Source of the DNA: an uncultured Oscillospiraceae bacterium
GTDB lineage: Bacteria > Bacillota > Clostridia > Oscillospirales > Oscillospiraceae
Assembly: GCA_934636045.1 (NCBI GenBank)
Contig: CAKTZP010000051.1
Location: 1 to 13,055 of the forward strand
Direction of reading: 5' to 3'
DNA length: 13,055 bases
Shown here in pieces: positions 6,579-11,774 of the stretch; position 1 is the stretch's first letter; the number at the start of each line of letters is the position of its first letter. The notes under the pieces are model-generated. The model was not told the DNA's origin and did not search any database. It was given only the letters and a program-made list of their open reading frames with translations. Made by a program: the position numbers and the translations under genes.

Positions 6579-7355
6579 TCAGTGCTGGACCTCCGATTGG
6601 TCCAATTTTTCCTTGATGGCGCGGATCTCCGCCAGCGCGGTGGGGGAGCAATCGTAGGGCGACAGGCCGCGGCGGTCGGCGTCGATCACCTCGGGGTTGT
6701 AGCTCAAAAAGCCCAGCAGATCCTCCTCGGGGATCCGGCTGCGGAGGAAGGCCTTGTCGCTCTCGTCACGCACCTTGTTGGCCACGACGCGCACCCTCGT
6801 GATGCCGATGTCGCGCGCCAGCTCCTTGATGCGCGTGTAGGTCTGGATGGAGCGCGCGCCAGGTTCGATAACGACGATGAACTGATCCATCATGCTCGCG
6901 GTGCCGCGTCCGAGGTGCTCGAGTCCGGCCTCCATGTCCATGATGACCACGTCGTCGCGCCGCAGCACGAGGCTCGAGAGCATCGCCTTGAGCATCACAT
7001 GCTCGGGGCAGACGCAGCCGCTGCCGCCGGTGTCCACCGTGCCCATCACGAGCAGGCGAACGCCGTTGACCTCCTTGGCCAGCTTATCCGGCAGGTCGGA
7101 GACCTGCGGGTTGAGCTTATAGAAGGTGTTCGAAGCGTTGGCGGCAGTGCGCTCGCGCGCCAGCTCCTTCATCTTGGAGACGGGGACGATCGCGTTGACC
7201 TCTTCCTCCGTCAGCCCCAGCGCCAGCCCCAGATTTGCATCCGGGTCAACGTCCGCCGCGAGGACGGTACGTCCCTCGTCGGCGTAGAGCCGCGCCAGCG
7301 TGGAGGCCAGCGTCGTTTTGCCGACGCCGCCCTTGCCGGTGATCGCAACCTTCAT
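6579..7355 (-). CDS. cooC: CooC/AcsF-type nickel-insertion ATPase
   Basis: A 258-aa MinD/SIMIBI-class P-loop ATPase that helps load nickel into CODH (CooC) or acetyl-CoA synthase (AcsF). A deviant Walker A motif GKGGVGKTT occupies residues 7-15. VDPDANLGLALGL (36-48) is the switch I region, DMEAGLEHLGRGT (140-152) is switch II, and ANK (192-194) contacts the base. Cys114-Val-Cys116 corresponds to the CxC metal-binding, dimer-bridging motif known in CooC1. The ATG lies three bases after the cooS stop codon with no obvious Shine-Dalgarno, so it is probably translated by coupling. Its position between cooS and acsB suits service to either enzyme; sequence alone does not decide between CooC and AcsF. 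Confidence 0.93.
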   Translation of the reverse strand: MKVAITGKGGVGKTTLASTLARLYADEGRTVLAADVDPDANLGLALGLTEEEVNAIVPVSKMKELARERTAANASNTFYKLNPQVSDLPDKLAKEVNGVRLLVMGTVDTGGSGCVCPEHVMLKAMLSSLVLRRDDVVIMDMEAGLEHLGRGTASMMDQFIVVIEPGARSIQTYTRIKELARDIGITRVRVVANKVRDESDKAFLRSRIPEEDLLGFLSYNPEVIDADRRGLSPYDCSPTALAEIRAIKEKLDQSEVQH

Positions 7356-7358
7356 GCT

Positions 7359-9257
7359 TTAGATACCCAGCGCGGTGCGCTTGGCCTCGATGCACTCGAT
7401 CATCTTGTCGCCAAGCTTTTCAATGTCGGTTTCGACAACGAAGCGTGCCTCGACCCAATCCTTGATGCCGTGGTCGCCCTGCAGCAGCGCGGTGACCTCC
7501 TCGGAGCCCTTGGTGTAGGGGTCGACGCCGAGGAAGGTTTCGATGCCGGTGGCAACAACGTAGTTGCCGATGGAGACGGCCTTTTCCGACATCCATTCCG
7601 GCGCACAGCCGACAACGGGAACCTCGGAAATATTGCAGCCCCAGTCCTTGGCAATGTCGGAGGCAAGGATCATCATACGGGAAATATCGACGCAGGAGCC
7701 CATGTGCAGCACGGGCGGAATGTCCACCAGCTCGCAGACGCGCTTCAGGCCCTCGCCGCAAAGCTCCTTGGCTTCCTTGTCCATCAGACCGGCCTTGGCC
7801 GCGGCCTGCGCCGAGCAGCCGGAAACGATGAGGATGATATCATTCTTAATGAGCTTTTTCATCAGCTCGATATGGGCGGTGTCGGGGCGAACCTTGGGGT
7901 TGTTGCAGCCGACCATCGCCACGGCGCCGCGCAGAACGCCGGACTTGACCACATCGACCAGCGGGCGGGTCGTGCCGGTGATGTCGACATGGCTGTTCGT
8001 AACGGTGTCGAGGCAGCCCTTGATGGCCTCGACGGAGTAGCCGACCGTGGCCTTCGTCTTCTGCTGCGGGATATTGACGAGGGACTGGTCGCGGTTCTTG
8101 AAATTCTCCACCGCCATCTTTACGATCGCCTTTGCGTTTTCGCCCGCAGACTCGGAGGAGAAGCGGATGAACTCGGAATCGGGGATGCGCGCAATGGGAG
8201 AGGTGGTGACGAACTTGGTATGGAAGCACTTGGACAGCGGGCCGAGCGCCGGGAAGATGCACTGCACGTCCACGACGATGGCTTCGCACGCGCCGGTCAG
8301 GACAACGTTCTCCTGCGACAGGAAGTTGCCGGCCATCGGGATGCCGTGGCGCATGGCAACCTCGTTGGCGGTGCAGCAGACGCCGGCGATGTTGATGCCC
8401 TTTGCACCGACGCTCTTGGCCAGCGCGATCATCTCGGGGTCATTCGCGTAGAACACGATCATCTCGGACAGGGACGGGTCGTGGCCGTGGACAATGATGT
8501 TGACCATGTCCTTTTCCATCACGCCGATGTTGGCGGTGGTGTCCACGGGCTTCGGCGTGCCGAACAGGACGTCGGAGAACTCGGTGCCCATCATGGAGCC
8601 GCCCCAGCCGTCGGAGAGGCCGGCGCGCAGCGCCTGACGGATCAGCGCCTCGGGCAGCGACGAGCAGCCCATATGGGTCATATGCAGCGACTGGGAAACC
8701 TCGCGGTCGATGGCGCGCGGCTCGATCTCCGCGTCGTGCCACAGCTTCTGGGTATGCTCGGGCGCGCGCTTCAGGAAGCGCTGCACGCCGAAGGGCTTGC
8801 CGTATTCGAGCAGGCCGGTCTCGGCGACCTCGTGCGCAAGGTCGTAGATGTCCTTGCCCTCGGTCTCGATGCCCCACTCGCCCGCGATGCGCTTGAGCTT
8901 TTCGGGATCCTTGACGGTGTAGTTGCCGCCCTCTCTGGTCTGGTAGAGGGTGTGGCAGATCTCACGGCCGTGGTCGGAGTGCGTTGCCGAACCGCCGGCG
9001 GTGAAGCGCAGATAGTTGCGGGCGACGATACCGTGGACGTCGCAGCCGCAGATGCCGCGCGGCGCCTTCGGGGTGATGCGGCAGGGGCCCATCGAGCAGA
9101 TACGGCAGCAGGTGCCGCCTTCGCCGAAACCGCAGTGCGGCGTCTGATTCTTGGCGCGCTGCTGCCAGCTATCGGCGCCGACCTTCTTGCCGTTCTCCAG
9201 AAGGGCAGCGGTCGCCTCCTCCATCTGTTCGACAGTGATGTAGCGTTCTTGGCTCAT
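7359..9257 (-). CDS. cooS: Ni-Fe carbon monoxide dehydrogenase catalytic subunit
   Basis: A 632-aa anaerobic CODH that interconverts CO2 and CO and, with AcsB, supplies CO for acetyl-CoA synthesis. The length matches bacterial CooS/AcsA (about 636 aa). The N terminus holds the B/D cluster cysteines: Cys42, 50, 51, 54, 59 and 70 within CGFGEGGTCCRICSMGPCR. C-cluster ligand candidates are His257 or 259 (VHGHDPS), Cys295 (VCCTANE), Cys333 (DVQCIF), Cys451 (VGCNNP), Cys481 (SGCSAQ) and Cys522 (MGSCVD). The catalytic acid/base residues His93 (THSDHG, with His96) and Lys559 (MSEKAV) are also present. The ATG at 9257 was chosen over the in-frame ATG at 9284 because AGGAGG lies 5 nt before it. It is the first gene of the operon, followed by cooC after 3 nt. 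A promoter and palindrome precede it. Confidence 0.97.
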   Translation of the reverse strand: MSQERYITVEQMEEATAALLENGKKVGADSWQQRAKNQTPHCGFGEGGTCCRICSMGPCRITPKAPRGICGCDVHGIVARNYLRFTAGGSATHSDHGREICHTLYQTREGGNYTVKDPEKLKRIAGEWGIETEGKDIYDLAHEVAETGLLEYGKPFGVQRFLKRAPEHTQKLWHDAEIEPRAIDREVSQSLHMTHMGCSSLPEALIRQALRAGLSDGWGGSMMGTEFSDVLFGTPKPVDTTANIGVMEKDMVNIIVHGHDPSLSEMIVFYANDPEMIALAKSVGAKGINIAGVCCTANEVAMRHGIPMAGNFLSQENVVLTGACEAIVVDVQCIFPALGPLSKCFHTKFVTTSPIARIPDSEFIRFSSESAGENAKAIVKMAVENFKNRDQSLVNIPQQKTKATVGYSVEAIKGCLDTVTNSHVDITGTTRPLVDVVKSGVLRGAVAMVGCNNPKVRPDTAHIELMKKLIKNDIILIVSGCSAQAAAKAGLMDKEAKELCGEGLKRVCELVDIPPVLHMGSCVDISRMMILASDIAKDWGCNISEVPVVGCAPEWMSEKAVSIGNYVVATGIETFLGVDPYTKGSEEVTALLQGDHGIKDWVEARFVVETDIEKLGDKMIECIEAKRTALGI

Positions 9258-9262
9258 GATTT

Positions 9263-9268
9263 CCTCCT
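9263..9268 (-). promoter_or_regulatory. Ribosome binding site fixing the cooS start
   Basis: AGGAGG (minus strand), 5 nt before the ATG at 9257. It would be inside the gene if the upstream in-frame ATG at 9284 were used. Confidence 0.85.
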
Positions 9269-9294
9269 GTTTGCACATAGGCACAAAAATAGTG

Positions 9295-9313
9295 CGGTAT
9301 CGAAACGATACCG
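9295..9313 (-). promoter_or_regulatory. Perfect palindrome in the cooS leader (candidate operator)
   Basis: CGGTATCG-AAA-CGATACCG, an 8-bp perfect inverted repeat, sits about 12-30 bases after the inferred transcription start. A third CGATAC half-site lies at 9344-9349 between the -35 and -10 boxes. It could be a repressor site or an mRNA hairpin; a second small stem (GCAC...GTGC, 9281-9295) follows it in the leader. Confidence 0.5.
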
Positions 9314-9332
9314 TAAAACGGGCAGAATTCGC

Positions 9333-9360
9333 CCTATATTTACCGATACGATTTTATCAA
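9333..9360 (-). promoter_or_regulatory. Promoter of the cooS-cooC-acsB operon
   Basis: On the minus strand, TTGATA, a 16-nt spacer and TATAGG, giving a leader of roughly 65-70 nt. It is the best match in an AT-rich patch upstream of cooS. Confidence 0.5.
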
Positions 9361-9428
9361 TAATGTTCCGGAATGTCAATGCTTATTTCCGGGAATTCGA
9401 CGTTTTTTGCACTTTTCCCCGCAAGGAA

Positions 9429-9453
9429 TCCCATCCCCCGACAGGGGATGGGA
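9429..9453 (-). terminator. Hairpin after the GIY-YIG gene
   Basis: A perfect 10-bp stem, TCCCATCCCC / GGGGATGGGA, with a 5-nt loop lies 14 bases past the stop codon. On the minus strand it is followed by TTCCTTG, a weak T-tract. It likely separates this pair of genes from the CODH operon. Confidence 0.6.
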
Positions 9454-9467
9454 GCAGCGCAGCTTTC

Positions 9468-9728
9468 TTAGGTCTTTTGCGCGGAAACGCCGCAAAGTGC
9501 AAGCTTTTTCTCCCGCGGCAGCCGCTTGATCGCGCACTCCCGCCGGTATGCGGCGGACGCATCGGCGCACGGCTCCCAGTACAGCGGCGTGAGCGGCCCG
9601 CGGCCGCGGGTATATTTTGCCCCCTTGCCGGAGCGGTGCGCCGCCAGCCGGCGGTCAAAATCGTCCGTCGCGCCGGTGTAGAGCGTGCCGTCCCCGCAGC
9701 GGAGGATATAAACGCCCCACTGCTTCAC
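9468..9728 (-). CDS. GIY-YIG nuclease superfamily protein (YhbQ-like)
   Basis: An 86-aa single-domain GIY-YIG protein. The motif elements are in order: GVYIL at 5-9 (GIY position), LYTG at 16-19 (YIG position), Arg26/Arg27 (DRRLAAH), an AKYTRGRGPL segment, and Glu64 (RRECAIKRL) as the metal-binding acid. Such small proteins are common; their cellular role is poorly defined, with proposed DNA-repair roles for some. I choose the GTG at 9728: it overlaps the preceding stop codon as GTGA and starts at KQWGVYIL, right at the domain. The in-frame start further upstream, at 9773, would overlap the Dabb gene by about 50 nt and add a non-conserved tail. Confidence 0.88.
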   Translation of the reverse strand: MKQWGVYILRCGDGTLYTGATDDFDRRLAAHRSGKGAKYTRGRGPLTPLYWEPCADASAAYRRECAIKRLPREKKLALCGVSAQKT

Positions 9729-10003
9729 AGCTCGGTGTCGATGCTCACGCGGTCGGTGCGGATGGCCTTGCACAGCGCCGCCACGGCGCGGTGGCGCGGG
9801 TCGTCCCGGTAGGCCTTCACGTCCTCGAGCGTGTCAAACGTGCTGACGAGCGCGGCGTCATAAGCACTGCCCGGCACGGCGCTGCGGCGGACGGACATCG
9901 AGCGGATCTGCGGAATCACGCCCTCGAGCGCCGCAAGCTTCGTCAAAAACTCGGTCGGGTCGGCGTCCTCGCGGAATTTCCAAAGCACGATATGTTGAAT
10001 CAT
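9725..10003 (-). CDS. Dabb-family (stress-responsive A/B-barrel) protein
   Basis: A 92-aa dimeric alpha/beta-barrel domain protein. Signature features are MIQHIVLWKF at the N terminus (His4), a central helix, a beta strand SAYDAALVSTF, and Tyr65..Pro69-Arg-His71 (YRDDPRH). The family includes plant stress proteins and polyketide-cyclase relatives, but most bacterial members have no known substrate. GAGGTGA precedes the ATG at good spacing and a near-consensus promoter lies just upstream. It overlaps the GIY-YIG gene by 4 nt (GTGA), so the two are co-translated. No functional link to the CODH genes is evident. Confidence 0.88.
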   Translation of the reverse strand: MIQHIVLWKFREDADPTEFLTKLAALEGVIPQIRSMSVRRSAVPGSAYDAALVSTFDTLEDVKAYRDDPRHRAVAALCKAIRTDRVSIDTEL

Positions 10004-10024
10004 GAAAAAATCACCTCTCCGACA

Positions 10025-10053
10025 AGAATACTCTCTTTCCCCGCCTCTGTCAA
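10025..10053 (-). promoter_or_regulatory. Strong promoter of the Dabb/GIY-YIG pair
   Basis: On the minus strand, TTGACA, a 17-nt spacer and TATTCT. The -35 is perfect, the -10 matches 4 of 6 positions, and it lies about 22 bases before the start codon. It is the best sigma-A-type promoter in the window. Confidence 0.75.
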
Positions 10054-10102
10054 GGCATTTTGCCTGCCGGTCGGAGCGAAGCGGTGTGGCAATCCGTCCC
10101 CT
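10054..10102. repeat. Possible copy of a dispersed intergenic palindromic repeat
   Basis: The stretch GGAGCGAAGCGGTGTGGCAA followed by TCCGTCCCC resembles intergenic repeats of the form GAGCGnAGCGnnGTGGCAATCC that I know from many bacterial genomes. TTGCC..CCG (10060-10069) can pair with CGG..GGCAA (10082-10092). Only one copy is visible here, so the family assignment rests on memory of the pattern. Confidence 0.35.
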
Positions 10103-10160
10103 CCCCCGCTCCTTCCGCGCGAAAAATTCACAAATTGTGCACGACTTCCCCGCCCCGCCC

Positions 10161-10169
10161 TGCTATAAT
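10161..10169 (+). promoter_or_regulatory. Extended -10 promoter upstream of the foldase gene
   Basis: TGCTATAAT, a perfect TATAAT with the extended TG, about 94 bases before the ATG. No good -35 box at normal spacing was found (TTGTGC at 10135 is too far), as is typical of extended -10 promoters. Confidence 0.55.
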
Positions 10170-10202
10170 GGACGCAGCGTCGAGACCGCGCCGCAAAAAC
10201 CG

Positions 10203-10231
10203 TTGCATTTCACGATCAAACGTGATACACT
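10203..10231 (+). promoter_or_regulatory. Second promoter of the foldase gene, similar to the SLH promoter
   Basis: TTGCAT, a 17-nt spacer and TACACT, about 31 bases before the ATG. The spacer holds the palindrome TCACG-ATCAAA-CGTGA. The first 11 bases (TTGCATTTCAC) and the CAC-N8-GTG spacing are shared with the promoter at 1365-1393. Confidence 0.5.
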
Positions 10232-10262
10232 AATAAAATAAATCCCCGAAAGGAAGAAACCG

Positions 10263-11546
10263 ATGAAACTGAAAAAAATCGCCGCCCTTCTGCTGGCGGC
10301 AGCGCTCCTGCTTGCGGGCTGCTCCGCAGGCGAGCCGAACGAAACCACCGTCGCGCCGACGGACGAGGTCACCGAATCGACCGAGCCGACCGAAGCGTCC
10401 GCCGTCGCCGGCTATGGCGAGAATGATGTCACCGCGCTGGACAACTATTCCGTCAGCGAAGCCGCGCCGGACGATGCCACGATGCTGACCAACGTCGCCG
10501 TGGACGCCGAGGGCAACGAGCTGCTGACGAATTCCGAGCTGCAGTACTGGTACTGGCTGGAGTTCTACAACTTCATGAGCAGCTATCAGTCCTATGTCTC
10601 CTATTTCGGTCTGGACCTCACCAAGCCGCTATCCTCCCAGCAGTCCCTCGGCGAGGGCAAAACATGGGAGCAGTACTTCCTTGAAGGCGCCGCCACCCGC
10701 TTCCAGCAGTATTATGCGCTGGCCAAGCAGGCCGAGGCCGACGGCTTCACCCTCAGCGAGGAGGAGGAAGCCCAGCTGGCCGATATCACCGATCCCAATG
10801 GCGAATTCGCCGCGCAGTATCAGGCCGGCGGCTTTGCCGACGCCGATGCCTACCTGCAGGAGAATTTCGGTAAGGGCGTCAACGTCGAGCACTACGTAGA
10901 CTACCTGCGCACCTACTACATCGCCTACAGCTACAGCTCCCAGCTCGAGGAGGCCTATACCACCACGCTGACCGATGCGGATGTTGAGGCCGAATTCGAC
11001 GCCAATGCCGAAGAGGGCGCGCTCAAAATGAACAACATCAACGTCCGCCATATTCTGATCAAGCCAGAGAAGGTCGATGACGAGCATGACGCCGATTCCG
11101 ACGAGGCATGGGCCGCTGCCGAGCAGAAGGCCAACGAGGTCTATGCCATGTGGCAGACCAACCCCACGGTCGACTACTTCACCGAGCTTTGCGCGGAGTA
11201 CAGCACCGACGGCACGAAGGATTCCGGCGGCCTGTATGAAAACGTCGCCCCCGGCAAGATGGTCACGGAGTTCAACGACTGGTGCTTCGACCCCGCCCGT
11301 CAGGAGGGCGACAGCGGCATCGTCAAGACGATGTACGGCTATCATATCATGTACTTCGCCGGTCAGGCGGAGGGCCGCGCGTGGTACGACGACACCCTTT
11401 CTACGATGATCCAGAACCATATCACCGGCATCATCAATGACGCGGTCGAAAAGTATCCGGTCCGCTTCGACTTTACCAAGATTCACCTCTACGATCTCCT
11501 GAGTGAAGCCGTTTCCCAGCAGGCCACCGAAGAAGCCGTCGGATAA
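10263..11546 (+). CDS. PrsA-like parvulin (PpiC-type) foldase lipoprotein
   Basis: A 427-aa exported lipoprotein, probably a peptidyl-prolyl cis-trans isomerase helping exported proteins fold outside the membrane. MKLKKIAALLLAAALLLAGC is a lipoprotein signal with lipobox LAGC (lipidated Cys20). A Thr/Glu/Pro-rich tether follows (21-50), then a helical chaperone-like region (about 85-255) with the acidic segment LSEEEEAQLADI. The parvulin domain spans about 260-367: NVRHILIKPE at its start, CAEYSTDGTKDSGGLYENV in the middle, GYHIMYFAG at its end. A helical C-terminal tail completes the chaperone part. It is longer than typical PrsA (about 290 aa). AAAGGAAG precedes the ATG. It is monocistronic, with two candidate promoters and a strong terminator. 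Isomerase activity is inferred from the family. Confidence 0.9.
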   Translation: MKLKKIAALLLAAALLLAGCSAGEPNETTVAPTDEVTESTEPTEASAVAGYGENDVTALDNYSVSEAAPDDATMLTNVAVDAEGNELLTNSELQYWYWLEFYNFMSSYQSYVSYFGLDLTKPLSSQQSLGEGKTWEQYFLEGAATRFQQYYALAKQAEADGFTLSEEEEAQLADITDPNGEFAAQYQAGGFADADAYLQENFGKGVNVEHYVDYLRTYYIAYSYSSQLEEAYTTTLTDADVEAEFDANAEEGALKMNNINVRHILIKPEKVDDEHDADSDEAWAAAEQKANEVYAMWQTNPTVDYFTELCAEYSTDGTKDSGGLYENVAPGKMVTEFNDWCFDPARQEGDSGIVKTMYGYHIMYFAGQAEGRAWYDDTLSTMIQNHITGIINDAVEKYPVRFDFTKIHLYDLLSEAVSQQATEEAVG

Positions 11547-11561
11547 ACGACGGAAAACAGC

Positions 11562-11601
11562 AAAAACGGCACGGTATCGTTAGATACTGTGCCGTTTTTT
11601 T
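11562..11601. terminator. Bidirectional terminator between the foldase and zinc-ribbon genes
   Basis: A 17-bp stem with one G-T pair (left arm 11562-11578, loop GTTA, right arm 11583-11599) ends in seven T on the plus strand and opens with five A, so it can also terminate the minus-strand gene ending at 11610. Confidence 0.9.
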
Positions 11602-11609
11602 CGTTGTGG

Positions 11610-11774
11610 TCAGTGGAGAATCAGGTACAGGGCGATGGCTGCGAGGAGGGCGGCGGCGGGAAGAAGGATGAGGAGAAGGTGCTTTTTCTTGGGCGGGGCG
11701 GCCAAAGAGGTACCGCAGCCGACACAGTAGGCGCAGGAATCCGCGTTTTCCGCACCGCATTGCTTGCAAATCAT
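11610..11774 (-). CDS. Zinc-ribbon, single-pass membrane protein (54 aa)
   Basis: A small protein with an N-terminal zinc ribbon: Cys3-x2-Cys6 and Cys17-x2-Cys20 (CKQCG and CVGCG, with an extra Cys14). A basic PKKK stretch and one hydrophobic segment (about 32-53) run to the end. It is likely anchored in the membrane with the ribbon in the cytoplasm by the positive-inside rule. The start is fixed by GGAGGA and by overlap of its ATG with the stop codon of the preceding gene (ATGA), so translation is coupled. The family is common in Firmicutes but of unknown role. Confidence 0.8.
   Translation of the reverse strand: MICKQCGAENADSCAYCVGCGTSLAAPPKKKHLLLILLPAAALLAAIALYLILH

Noticed and set aside
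4409..6616. A 735-codon plus-strand open frame antisense to acsB
   Set aside because: Leu/Asp/His/Gly-rich shadow translation with no domain; acsB on the other strand has all cluster A ligands.
9258..9284. Nine-codon N-terminal extension of cooS from an upstream ATG (9284)
   Set aside because: The AGGAGG site lies inside the extension, and the shorter start gives the usual CooS length.
6582..9812. A 1076-codon open frame on the plus strand, antisense to cooC, cooS and the GIY-YIG gene
   Set aside because: It mirrors GC-rich codon usage of the real genes. It spans three genes and their gaps, encodes no recognisable domain and has no ribosome binding site, while the minus strand encodes intact metalloenzymes.
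11571..11590. CGGTATCG at 11572-11579 as a second copy of the cooS palindrome
   Set aside because: Here the 8-mer is part of a strong terminator stem with a T-run; only one half-site matches, so chance is the simpler explanation.
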